A stretch of 33,654 bases of DNA from Clostridia bacterium (GTDB lineage Bacteria; Bacillota_A; Clostridia; Oscillospirales; CAG-272), in the NCBI GenBank assembly GCA_017453335.1, contig JAFTKI010000001.1, positions 1 through 33,654 on the forward strand, read 5' to 3'. The notes below the pieces were generated by a model that saw nothing but the letters and a program-made list of their open reading frames with translations, searched no databases and had not been told where the DNA came from. The position numbers and the translations under genes were made by a program. Positions 16,023 to 22,750 of the stretch are shown piece by piece (positions within the stretch are counted from its first letter, which is position 1; each line of letters begins with the position of its first letter).

Positions 16023-16320
16023 TGGCGTTACCTCTGTAATACTTGTCGATGCACTCCTTGATCATCGGAGGGAGGGGGAGGTTCTGATGGAGATCGTCCA
16101 TCACAAGCCAAGAAGTATGACCGATAATAGGATCTTCATCTGTCAAATTGACCTCGCCGATACACATCAAGCAAAGATCATCCAGAGCACAGATCAGCGA
16201 GGGATCATTCTGGGCGGCTACCATCTTCGAAACAACGCTTACAGACTCGGCATCATCTTCGGCAAAAAAAGGCAGATTGTAACGCTTGAGGGACTTGGAA
16301 TAAAGGCTGTAGATTTTCAT
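16015..16320 (-). CDS. Nonstructural protein VP5
   Basis: 101 residues, in the position and size of gokushovirus VP5, which is associated with single-strand DNA synthesis or packaging control. The N-terminal MKIYSLYSKSLKRYNLPFFA and the FxxxxDxxA pattern match family members; the centre has the CALDDLCLMCIGEV segment. The ribosome binding site GAAAGGAAATGAAATC precedes ATG at 16320. The stop overlaps the VP3 start. Confidence 0.85.
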   Translation of the reverse strand: MKIYSLYSKSLKRYNLPFFAEDDAESVSVVSKMVAAQNDPSLICALDDLCLMCIGEVNLTDEDPIIGHTSWLVMDDLHQNLPLPPMIKECIDKYYRGNANA

Positions 16321-16356
16321 GATTTCATTTCCTTTCGAATTTTGATTTTTATAAGT

Positions 16357-16476
16357 TTAGAAACGGATACCGCCGCGAGGAACGGTTACGGACGTATTGA
16401 CCGAACGAGATCGGTCTGCTGTAATGCGGAAAAACCGCTTGTCAGCACGAGGGGAACGTACGCGAGATCGCAACAT
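16357..16476 (-). CDS. Small basic J-like DNA-binding protein, 39 residues
   Basis: ATG at 16476 after AAAGGAGGTTTTCGTT; stop at 16357. The product is very Arg-rich (MLRSRVRSPRADKRFFRI at the start) and ends PRGGIRF, the conserved RGGIR ending of the small basic ORF in gokushoviruses. Such proteins are thought to bind and neutralise packaged single-stranded DNA. It is the first gene of the phage operon, directly after the prophage promoter. Confidence 0.85.
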   Translation of the reverse strand: MLRSRVRSPRADKRFFRITADRSRSVNTSVTVPRGGIRF

Positions 16477-16506
16477 AACGAAAACCTCCTTTCACCTGTT
16501 TTTTTC

Positions 16507-16536
16507 ATTATACCACACGAATTATACAAAATGCAA
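16507..16536 (-). promoter_or_regulatory. Phage operon promoter spanning the attachment site
   Basis: Minus strand: extended -10 TGGTATAAT (TATAAT at 16507-16512) and TTGCAT (16531-16536) 18 bp upstream. The -35 lies in the centre of the dif-like site, so its sequence depends on whether the phage is integrated; after excision the hexamer would read AAGCAT. Confidence 0.6.
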
Positions 16537-16548
16537 ATTTTGTATAAT
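16518..16548. repeat. Attachment site at structural-gene end of prophage (dif-like)
   Basis: Contains the second copy of the 17-bp repeat (16518-16534) within a 28-bp perfect palindrome-like site at 16521-16548: two 11-base arms, ATTATACAAAA and TTTTGTATAAT, around a 6-base centre. This 11-6-11 layout is that of a dif site for XerC/XerD. Confidence 0.78.
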
Positions 16549-16630
16549 ATAGGGGATTGGAAACAGGCGATTCGGCAGAATTTTAAGCATTTTGGATTTC
16601 CAAAAATGGAATTTTGATTCCAAAACGAGA

Positions 16631-16675
16631 AAAAGCAGATTCCGGGTTGGCTTTTTCAACCTGAAATCTGCTTTT
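16631..16675. terminator. Bidirectional terminator beside the prophage
   Basis: Stem AAAAGCAGATT (16631-16641) with AATCTGCTTTT (16665-16675) and an inner GGTTG/CAACC pairing. It lies in host DNA, 65 bases before the stop of the dehydrogenase gene on the minus strand. Confidence 0.8.
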
Positions 16676-16739
16676 ATTCTCCTCAATAGAAATTTATCTG
16701 CATGTAATTATTTAATTGATGATAGTTTATCGCCCAAGA

Positions 16740-17687
16740 TCAATCCACGCGGCAACGCTTTGCTCCTTCGAGGAATGCTTGGATATTTTCTGCCATCTCG
16801 TTCAAAAGTCTCACGCGTGTCTCGTAGCCACCCCAAGCCATATGCGGCGTCAGACAAACATTCGGAAGCTCCTTGAGCAATTGGAACGGATGATCCTTCG
16901 ACATCGGTTCTGCGCTGTACACGTCGATCCCAAGTCCGCCCAATCGGTTTTCCGAGATTGCCTGTGCAAGTGCGTGCTCGTCGGTTACCGCACCACGCGC
17001 TACGTTGATCACGATCGCATCCGATTTCATCATAGCGATATGTCGCTCATCCAACATACCGCGCGTAGCATCGTTCAGCGGAACGTGCAGGGACAGAATA
17101 TCCGCCTCGCGGCAAACGGTATCCAGATCCACGCAATCCCATCCGTCCATCGGTGTGCGCTTATGCACCAGAATGCGACACCCCAGCGCTTGGGCAACCC
17201 GTCCGACCTGTTGGCCGATATTTCCAAAGCCTACAATCCCCCAGGTCTTCCCTGCTATTTCATGATAAACAGGGAAGAGGCAATTCGCGATTCCCCTTTT
17301 TGTATATTCCCCGTTTCTGACAAATTCGGTATATTCCGAAAGGTGTGTGTACAGAGACAACGCCATACTCACGGTTACTTGTGCGACGCACTGCGTAGAA
17401 TACCCTACCACGTTACAAACCGCAATTCCCTGTCCGCGGCAATATTCCAGGTCGATATTATCATATCCCGTTGCCGCAACGCAGATCAGGCGGAGTTTTT
17501 TAGCCATCGGCAGATTCTCTGCGTTAAGCTTAAATTTATTGACGATCGCGACCTCGGCATCTCCGATATGTGCCTCAAATTCTTCGGTTGCGGTGCTTTG
17601 GTGAACTGCAACCTCGCCAAACTGTGCGAAGCGTTCATAGGAAAGATCGTCGCCAAGCGTTGCTGCATCCAAAAAAGCAATCTTCAT
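16740..17687 (-). CDS. D-2-hydroxyacid dehydrogenase, glycerate dehydrogenase/hydroxypyruvate reductase-like
   Basis: NAD(P)-dependent cytoplasmic enzyme of 315 residues, full length. The Rossmann motif GFGNIG is at 153-158; the catalytic Arg231 (NVARGAV), Glu260 (SAEP) and His282 (TPHMAW) are all present. The HPFQLLKELPNVCLTPHMAWG region is closest in style to glycerate dehydrogenases. The exact 2-keto acid is not certain. It has its own perfect promoter and is divergent from the flavodoxin-like gene. Confidence 0.9.
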   Translation of the reverse strand: MKIAFLDAATLGDDLSYERFAQFGEVAVHQSTATEEFEAHIGDAEVAIVNKFKLNAENLPMAKKLRLICVAATGYDNIDLEYCRGQGIAVCNVVGYSTQCVAQVTVSMALSLYTHLSEYTEFVRNGEYTKRGIANCLFPVYHEIAGKTWGIVGFGNIGQQVGRVAQALGCRILVHKRTPMDGWDCVDLDTVCREADILSLHVPLNDATRGMLDERHIAMMKSDAIVINVARGAVTDEHALAQAISENRLGGLGIDVYSAEPMSKDHPFQLLKELPNVCLTPHMAWGGYETRVRLLNEMAENIQAFLEGAKRCRVD

Positions 17688-17715
17688 AGTATCAGTTTCC
17701 TTTTTCGTTTTTTTT

Positions 17716-17744
17716 ATTATACACTTTTTTCAAAAAAATGTCAA
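17716..17744 (-). promoter_or_regulatory. Consensus promoter of the dehydrogenase gene
   Basis: Minus strand TTGACA (17739-17744), 17 bp, TATAAT (17716-17721); leader of about 20 bases. Confidence 0.85.
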
Positions 17745-17761
17745 TAATATTCACTTTTTTG

Positions 17762-17790
17762 TTGCAAAAATGTTATTTATATGTTATAAT
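17762..17790 (+). promoter_or_regulatory. Promoter of the flavodoxin-like gene
   Basis: TTGCAA (17762-17767), 17 bp, TATAAT (17785-17790); leader of about 43 bases. The two divergent promoters are only 17 bp apart at their -35 elements. Confidence 0.8.
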
Positions 17791-17839
17791 GTAAAAAGCA
17801 AGGTTAATGCTATTTTATTTTTTGGAGGATGAAACCATC

Positions 17840-18268
17840 ATGGCAATCAAAATGAGAGTTCTTTACGATTCCGGCAAGAAAAAGATCAAAACCATAGCGG
17901 CAGAAATCAAGCAGCACTACGAGCTTGGTGTCAACGCAGTAGACGCGATTCCGCCTGCGTATTCCTGCGACAGAGAGCGAATCGTAATTTTGATGATTAC
18001 CGCCAAGGGCAATATCAAGGATTCTCTGCGTTTGTTCTGTCAAGAGCTGACAAAAGCTCGTGCGCAAAACATCGCACTGATCATGGACGGTGACGAAAAA
18101 GCCGCAGAATCTATCAAGCAGGTCATTTCCGACGTTGCGGAAAATACAGTTTATGAAGAAATTCTCTACATCAACGGCGGATCGGCGCTTTTCGGAGGTG
18201 CCTTCAAGCCCGAGGAGCGCGCACAGGTGTTCGAGTGGCTTGACCGCGTGATTGCCAATCTGAAATAA
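17840..18268 (+). CDS. Flavodoxin-like small protein
   Basis: 142 residues from ATG at 17840 with GGAGG 11 bases upstream. The N-terminal RVLYDSGKKKIKTIAAEI segment resembles a flavodoxin phosphate-loop strand and helix, although the usual TGNT pattern reads SGKK, so FMN binding is doubtful. A VDAIPPAYSCDRERIVILMI stretch and the C-terminal alternating strands fit the alpha/beta fold. The function is unknown. It has its own promoter and terminator. Confidence 0.65.
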   Translation: MAIKMRVLYDSGKKKIKTIAAEIKQHYELGVNAVDAIPPAYSCDRERIVILMITAKGNIKDSLRLFCQELTKARAQNIALIMDGDEKAAESIKQVISDVAENTVYEEILYINGGSALFGGAFKPEERAQVFEWLDRVIANLK

Positions 18269-18272
18269 TTGC

Positions 18273-18306
18273 AAAAAATGCCGTGTGTGAAACACGGCAT
18301 TTTTTT
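18273..18306 (+). terminator. Terminator after flavodoxin-like gene
   Basis: Stem ATGCCGTGT/ACACGGCAT (18278-18286 and 18292-18300), flanked by A and T runs, so it can serve both this gene and the araD remnant on the other strand. Confidence 0.9.
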
Positions 18307-18541
18307 ATTTTTGTCCGTAATACGCATTTTTTCCATGCTTGCGGAAGTAATGCTTGTCCAACAGATGCTGTCCGAGCCGCAGAACCTGCGGGTTTAATTG
18401 CGTTGTCAGATACGCCATTTTTGCCACTTCCTCCAGTGTGATCGCATTTTCAACTGCTTTTTCGGGCGTTGCCCCCCATGTAAACACACCGTGATTCTGC
18501 ACCAGAATCGCAGGCATTACCGATAGCATCAATGCTCCCAT
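18305..18541 (-). pseudogene. araD: C-terminal stump of L-ribulose-5-phosphate 4-epimerase (AraD)
   Basis: Only the last third of AraD remains. The block PAILVQNHGVFTWG and the HYFRKHGKNAYYGQ ending are typical of this class II aldolase-family enzyme, which normally has about 230 residues. The apparent start ATG at 18541 lies inside the fusion with the kinase remnant. The N-terminal zinc-binding and active-site regions are missing, so the product cannot be an active epimerase. Confidence 0.85.
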
Positions 18542-18642
18542 TCACATGCCCCCTGTGCAACCGTTTGTGCATCCTGATTGATCAGAATCGCCTTGATTCG
18601 CGTAGACCCCAACTCAATTCCAAGCACATGCCGTTTCTGCAT
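18529..18642 (-). pseudogene. N-terminal stump of a FGGY-family sugar kinase
   Basis: ATG at 18642 starts 37 codons that read as the phosphate-binding N-terminus of a ribulokinase/xylulokinase-type protein (HVLGIELGSTRIKAILI), then TGA at 18529. The remaining 450 or so residues are absent; the sequence passes into the araD stump in another frame. It follows the aldolase stop by three bases, so it was the next gene of that operon. Confidence 0.82.
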
Positions 18643-18645
18643 CCG

Positions 18646-19419
18646 TCATTCTCCCTTCATCAAGCACTGTAATTGCTGTGCATTCTTTTTCGCGTTCTGG
18701 CATAGATAATCGTAATCTGTGCCTGCGGAAACGAAGCGCAGACCCAAATCGATCCAAAAGCGCTGTTCGTTCTCCTCTGTCGTTCCCAAGGAAATTCCGG
18801 GACATTTGTCATATTGGGCAAGAATATCCATGGTACTGCGGATCAACGCCATGTTTTGCTCACTTTGTACCTGTCCAAGTAACCCGATCGACCCGGACAT
18901 ATCACACGGTCCTAAAATGAAGCCATCCGCGTGCTCCAATTGGCAGATCTGTGGCAGATTCTTCACCGCAGTTTCAGACTCCACCTGCAAGAAAATTGCC
19001 AGCTCATCCGAGCTCTTTTCAATATACTCTGCATTGTCTCGCAAGCCGTAGTTAACTGCCCCCAATGGACCAAATCCACGGAATCCCTGCGGCGGGTATA
19101 GACAGGACGCAATCGCCTGCTTTGCTTGCTCGACCGTTTCTATATATGGGAAAACGATACCGTCAATTCCCATCTCCAAAAGTCTTTTGGTGTGTGCGGG
19201 AGTATTGACCTGCGCACGCACCACAACGGGAATCCCACGCGCACGGATCACGCTGATGCAAGCTAAAAGGTCGCGATAATCCATACAGGAATGCTCAGTA
19301 TCAATCCAGATAAAATCAAAGCCGCACTGCGCCAGAATATCCGCTACGATAAAATCCCCTGTTGAAATATGTGTTCCGCAAACAGGAATCTTGTTTAATA
19401 TTTTTTCTCTGAAAAGCAA
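18646..19419 (-). CDS. HpcH/HpaI-family aldolase
   Basis: Class II pyruvate aldolase family, cytoplasmic, which splits 2-keto-3-deoxy acids to pyruvate and an aldehyde. Motifs are GTHISTGD near the start, the WIDTEHS metal/active-site block, the QVESETAVKN block and GPCDMSGSIG. The TTG at 19419 is chosen: the longer frame to 19452 starts inside the -10 element of its own promoter. The product then has 257 residues and begins MLFREKILN, as family members do. It was part of a sugar operon with the kinase and araD stumps downstream and the AraC regulator divergent. Confidence 0.87.
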   Translation of the reverse strand: MLFREKILNKIPVCGTHISTGDFIVADILAQCGFDFIWIDTEHSCMDYRDLLACISVIRARGIPVVVRAQVNTPAHTKRLLEMGIDGIVFPYIETVEQAKQAIASCLYPPQGFRGFGPLGAVNYGLRDNAEYIEKSSDELAIFLQVESETAVKNLPQICQLEHADGFILGPCDMSGSIGLLGQVQSEQNMALIRSTMDILAQYDKCPGISLGTTEENEQRFWIDLGLRFVSAGTDYDYLCQNAKKNAQQLQCLMKGE

Positions 19420-19452
19420 AGTAAAACCCACCCTTTCATCTAATATGTTCAA

Positions 19453-19481
19453 ATTATAGCAAGCAAAAAACGCAATTACAA
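19453..19481 (-). promoter_or_regulatory. Promoter of the aldolase operon with CAATT repeats
   Basis: Minus strand TTGTAA (19476-19481), 17 bp, TATAAT (19453-19458). Three CAATT boxes at 6-bp spacing (19473-19489) overlap the -35 element and are a possible regulator site. Confidence 0.65.
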
Positions 19482-19502
19482 TTGCAATTCTTGTCTTATG
19501 TA

Positions 19503-19531
19503 TTGCATTTTCTGCAGGTTTATGCTATAAT
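19503..19531 (+). promoter_or_regulatory. Extended -10 promoter of the AraC-family gene
   Basis: TTGCAT (19503-19508), 17 bp, TGCTATAAT with TATAAT at 19526-19531. It excludes the upstream in-frame start at 19534. Confidence 0.65.
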
Positions 19532-19554
19532 AATTGAAAAGGCAGGTGAAAAGC

Positions 19555-20373
19555 ATGGAATTGTGCACTCCAAGTGAACAGTATAAAAGCGGTAACACCG
19601 TCAATTTCAAATATTCGGTCGGTGATATCGGTATCTATCCAAAAATGTTTCATCAGCATCTGGAGTTATTTTTGCTGTTGAAAGGAACAGTAGAATACGT
19701 AAGTGAAAACGGTCGGTATGTCATCAAGCCGAATACGTTGGTACTGATTCCACCCGGGGTTTATCACCGCTTTTGCGTTACAGGTGATCTTTCCGAATAT
19801 ACGCGTTGTGTACTGGAAATCTCTCCACGTGCCCCCTTTTGGGAGCATTTTCGAAGCCTCACGCAACCTCCTACGATCTACCCCCTCTCTAAAAATTCCG
19901 CAATTCCCGATTGCTTCATTCGCCTGAGATCTTACTCGCTTGCAGACTACGGAACGGATTACGCCTGGCTGTCCGAGGCGTTGGCGGTGGAGATTCTTTC
20001 ATTGCTGCGAAAGGAATCTTCTATTCCGCTCTCGGCACTGACTACTCCGACGCATTTATCTGTTTCGGCAATGGAATATATCCATGCGCATCTGGATCAG
20101 CCTCTGAGTCTGCAAATCATTGCGGACGCTTGCTTCGTGGCATCCTCCACACTCAGCCACGTCTTCCGTAAAAACTACGGAATCAGTGTGATCCATTATA
20201 TTCAAACAAAAAAAATGGCGCTTGCGCGACAATATATCCTGTCCGGAAAATCGCCCGGTGAGGTCTGTCTTTTGTGCGGATACACCGAATATTCCACCTT
20301 TTATCGCGCCTATATCAAGGAATTTGGAACCCCTCCGATAAGCGACAAAAAACAAGCGGAAAGCACCGACTGA
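19555..20373 (+). CDS. AraC-family transcriptional regulator
   Basis: 272 residues from ATG at 19555 with GGCAGGTGA upstream. The N-terminal cupin-like sensor domain (about 10-110) contains the FHQHLELFLLLKG and PPGVYHRF pieces. The C-terminal double helix-turn-helix (about 165-265) has LSLQIIADACFVASSTLSHVF and the GYTEYSTFYRAYIKEFGTPP block. It is divergent from the aldolase operon and likely controls it in response to a sugar or sugar acid. The stop codon TGA is formed by the first three bases of an IS remnant, so the last few residues may have been altered by insertion; both DNA-binding helices are intact. Confidence 0.88.
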   Translation: MELCTPSEQYKSGNTVNFKYSVGDIGIYPKMFHQHLELFLLLKGTVEYVSENGRYVIKPNTLVLIPPGVYHRFCVTGDLSEYTRCVLEISPRAPFWEHFRSLTQPPTIYPLSKNSAIPDCFIRLRSYSLADYGTDYAWLSEALAVEILSLLRKESSIPLSALTTPTHLSVSAMEYIHAHLDQPLSLQIIADACFVASSTLSHVFRKNYGISVIHYIQTKKMALARQYILSGKSPGEVCLLCGYTEYSTFYRAYIKEFGTPPISDKKQAESTD

Positions 20374-20631
20374 ACAAGTCCGTTAAAAACGGACAATTGA
20401 AAAAAACAGCCTCCTATGGTAGAATTAGAGTTACTACCGTACCAAACTCAAAACCTATGCGGAGTCGCGCCTCCGCATAGATGAATACATACAGTTCTAC
20501 AATCATGAACGTATCCAACTTAAAACAAAGCTGACACCACTTGAAAAGCGATGTCAGTTCGTTGCTTAATTTTTAATATTTTCTGCCATTAAGGCTGTTT
20601 TTGGGCTGTCCGCACAATTTGGGGCAGTTCA
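20371..20631 (+). mobile_element. IS3-family remnant, internally deleted (261 bp)
   Basis: The ends carry 25-base imperfect inverted repeats: both read TGAAC, four bases, CC, eight bases, CGGACA when the right end (20607-20631) is read on the minus strand. Inside there is only a short leader and the last part of the transposase. No clear target duplication flanks it. It is a non-autonomous, MITE-like derivative. Confidence 0.75.
20429..20569 (+). pseudogene. C-terminal fragment of IS3-family transposase (OrfB)
   Basis: The frame has a stop immediately before it and ends at TAA 20567-20569. The 46 codons include the typical ending pattern IDEYIQFYNHERIQLK then LTPLEKR, as in the DDE transposase OrfB of the IS3/IS150 group. 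A perfect 10-base hairpin (20455-20480) lies within it. Confidence 0.82.
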
Positions 20632-20655
20632 GATGTGCCCTCTGCTTGTTTTTTC

Positions 20656-21918
20656 TTAATCATAAAGCTTTGACCATCGCCGCTTCCTGATCACGTGATA
20701 GATCACCAAAGCGACCAATGCAGCAAGAATCACCGCACAGCCAACGTAAATTCCCGTTCCGACACGGCTCTTTGCCTTTAACTGCTCCCAAAGCAGATTC
20801 AACCGCTCCAAACCTTCGGTAGAAAGATTGAGATACGCTTGCGTATTTTCGTTGTTTTTTGCCGCTTGCGCCATCTCGCCGTATAGGATCTCGATCGCGT
20901 CCTCACGAACCTCAGCCATCCCTGCTTGGTAATCGGGATCCTCCTGCACGGTCGTCAGGGGTGAAGCGTAATAGGTGTACAATGCGTTTTCGACGGCGAT
21001 CTCGGTTTCGCACATGAAGTTGATATACTCCATCGCAATATCGGGATGCTGCGCGTTTTTCGGTACGCACATCGCATCAACGTAAATATTGGTTCCTTCC
21101 TTGGGGTAGAAAAACTCCAGGTCGCTGTTATCCTCGTACATCGAAAGATAATCTCCCGCATAGTACGCCGCTACTGCCGCAGATCCGCTTTGCATCTTAT
21201 TAAAGATCTCGTCCATAACGTAGCCTTGCACGAACTCCTTCTGCTCCATCAGCTTATCTAAAGCCTTATTCCATTCCGCTTCAGAGGCGTTATTGACGTC
21301 ATATCCGAGGTACAGCATTGCCGTACCGAACGCGTCACGGCTGTTGTTGAACTGCAGGATATTTCCCTTATAGTCCTTATCCCACATCAATTCCCAACTG
21401 CCGATCTGTTCGTCATTCTCATCCACGATCGAGGTGTTGTAGATCACACCGATCATACCGTAGAAATACGGAACGGAATAGATCTCATTCGTCTCGCCCT
21501 CATAATATACGTTCTCACCCTTGAAATCGGGAGACACGTTTGCATAGTTCGGGATCTTCGTCATATCCAAGGGCAGCAGAAGATCCTCCTTGACCATACG
21601 CTCAATCATATAATCCGATGGAATGATCACGTCATACGCGGTCGATTTGCTGCTGACCTTAGCGTACATGCTTTCGTTGCTGGAGAAGGTGGAATAATTA
21701 ACCTTGACGCGCTTTCCGGGATACTTTTGGCTGTAGTATTCCTCAAATGCTCGGTTCACGTCCAATGAACCATCCGAGCCATCCGAAATGTACTCGCCCC
21801 AGTTATAGACATAGAGCGTGACGACCTCTTCCTCCGCTTTTGCGCAGGAGGTAAAGCTACAACCACACACCGTCAACAAAAGAAGAATCGCAAGGGAAAG
21901 TGAAAATACTTTTTTCAT
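20656..21918 (-). CDS. potD: Spermidine/putrescine ABC transporter substrate-binding protein
   Basis: Captures polyamines outside the cell and delivers them to PotBC. It has 420 residues, longer than the usual 350. The N-terminus is a lipoprotein signal (KKVFSLSLAILLLLTVCGC, lipid on a Cys near 18-20), followed by the family start LYVYNWGEYI. Unusually, residues about 388-410 form a second hydrophobic helix followed by a basic tail (RKRRW), so the protein may be anchored at both ends. It is the last gene of the potABCD operon and starts one base after the potC stop. The IS remnant lies just downstream. Confidence 0.93.
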   Translation of the reverse strand: MKKVFSLSLAILLLLTVCGCSFTSCAKAEEEVVTLYVYNWGEYISDGSDGSLDVNRAFEEYYSQKYPGKRVKVNYSTFSSNESMYAKVSSKSTAYDVIIPSDYMIERMVKEDLLLPLDMTKIPNYANVSPDFKGENVYYEGETNEIYSVPYFYGMIGVIYNTSIVDENDEQIGSWELMWDKDYKGNILQFNNSRDAFGTAMLYLGYDVNNASEAEWNKALDKLMEQKEFVQGYVMDEIFNKMQSGSAAVAAYYAGDYLSMYEDNSDLEFFYPKEGTNIYVDAMCVPKNAQHPDIAMEYINFMCETEIAVENALYTYYASPLTTVQEDPDYQAGMAEVREDAIEILYGEMAQAAKNNENTQAYLNLSTEGLERLNLLWEQLKAKSRVGTGIYVGCAVILAALVALVIYHVIRKRRWSKLYD

Positions 21919-21919
21919 A

Positions 21920-22750
21920 TTACTTCCCTCCCATCAATGCCTTGCCGTTTTTCTTGCGTGCACGGTGCTCTCCCATCGAGCCCGCAACATTGACGGCGAT
22001 CAAAAGGAGCAGGATCACGAAGATCAGCAAGGTACACAGCGCGTACATGCTGAATTTTACCTCGTGTGCCGTTTGCGTGTAAATGTAAAGCGGCAGTGTT
22101 TTGAAATCGGGCGAACTGACAAAGTGGCTGATCACAAAGTCGTCCAGCGAGAGCGTAAAGCTCATCATCAAGCCCGAAACGATACCGGGGCTGATATACG
22201 GTAGCTCCACACGGAAAAAGGTTTGCGCGGGCGTGCAACCGAGGTCGCGTGCCGCCTCGGTCAGACTCTTATCCATCTGGCGGAACTTTGGAAGCACGGA
22301 CAGAATCACGTACGGCAGGTTAAAGGTCGTGTGCGCGATCAGCATGGTTCCAAACCCCAAAGAGGCATTGGTTTTCAAGAGTGCGAACACACCGACAAAC
22401 AGCAGCATCATCGAAACGCCCGTTACGATATCGGGGTTCATCATCGGAATATTGGAAATCGATTCCATAATGCTTTGATAATACTTGTTTTTCGCGCGCG
22501 CAATGCTGAACGCAGCAAAGGTTCCGATCAGCGTTGCAAGCACCGAGGAAGATACCGCCAGAATCAAAGAGTTTTTCAATGCGTCCAGCGCCTCGCTGTT
22601 GCGGAACAGATCCTTGTACCAGTAAGTGGAAAAGCCGCTGAAATGGCTCAAATTTCCCGATTCGTTAAAGGAAAACAGGATCACGACAAGGATCGGCGCA
22701 TAAAGGATCAGGAAGATCAGCGCGATATAAAATCTTGACAAAAATTTCAT
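21920..22750 (-). CDS. potC: Polyamine ABC transporter permease PotC
   Basis: Inner-membrane permease of 276 residues with about six helices. The cytoplasmic EAA loop (LTEAARDLGCTPAQTFFRVELPYISPGI) that contacts the ATPase is clear. Typical PotC segments include the VVILFSFNES start region and LDDFVISHF. The start overlaps potB by four bases and the stop is one base from potD. Confidence 0.94.
   Translation of the reverse strand: MKFLSRFYIALIFLILYAPILVVILFSFNESGNLSHFSGFSTYWYKDLFRNSEALDALKNSLILAVSSSVLATLIGTFAAFSIARAKNKYYQSIMESISNIPMMNPDIVTGVSMMLLFVGVFALLKTNASLGFGTMLIAHTTFNLPYVILSVLPKFRQMDKSLTEAARDLGCTPAQTFFRVELPYISPGIVSGLMMSFTLSLDDFVISHFVSSPDFKTLPLYIYTQTAHEVKFSMYALCTLLIFVILLLLIAVNVAGSMGEHRARKKNGKALMGGK

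Larger units (their letters stand above)
11258..16548 (-). mobile_element. Complete gokushovirus (Microviridae) prophage in a dif-like site
   Basis: A single-stranded DNA phage genome integrated in the chromosome. Minus-strand gene order is small basic protein, VP5, VP3, VP1, VP2, a 49-residue ORF, VP4. This matches known gokushovirus genomes, and every core gene is intact. An exact 17-bp direct repeat (CGAATTATACAAAATGC) at 11255-11271 and 16518-16534 bounds it, and the repeat-to-repeat distance predicts a 5,263-nt circle, a normal size. No integrase or recombinase gene is present. The right repeat is half of a 28-bp palindromic dif-like sequence, so host XerC/XerD are the likely recombinases, as established for other temperate microviruses. 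No frameshift or stop is seen, so the prophage may be active. Confidence 0.92.

Noticed and set aside
11258..16548. Filamentous phage or plasmid origin of the inserted element
   Set aside because: The capsid, scaffold, pilot and HUH rep set is specific to Microviridae; no coat, Zot-like or plasmid partition gene is present.
11258..16548. Replication terminus called from gene strand bias
   Set aside because: Genes to the left of the prophage are mostly plus and to the right mostly minus, as expected near a terminus, but exceptions are many and GC skew could not be computed, so no terminus is claimed.
19420..19452. Upstream TTG start of the HpcH aldolase
   Set aside because: It would lie next to the -10 element, upstream of the predicted transcript start, and family members begin close to the TTG at 19419.
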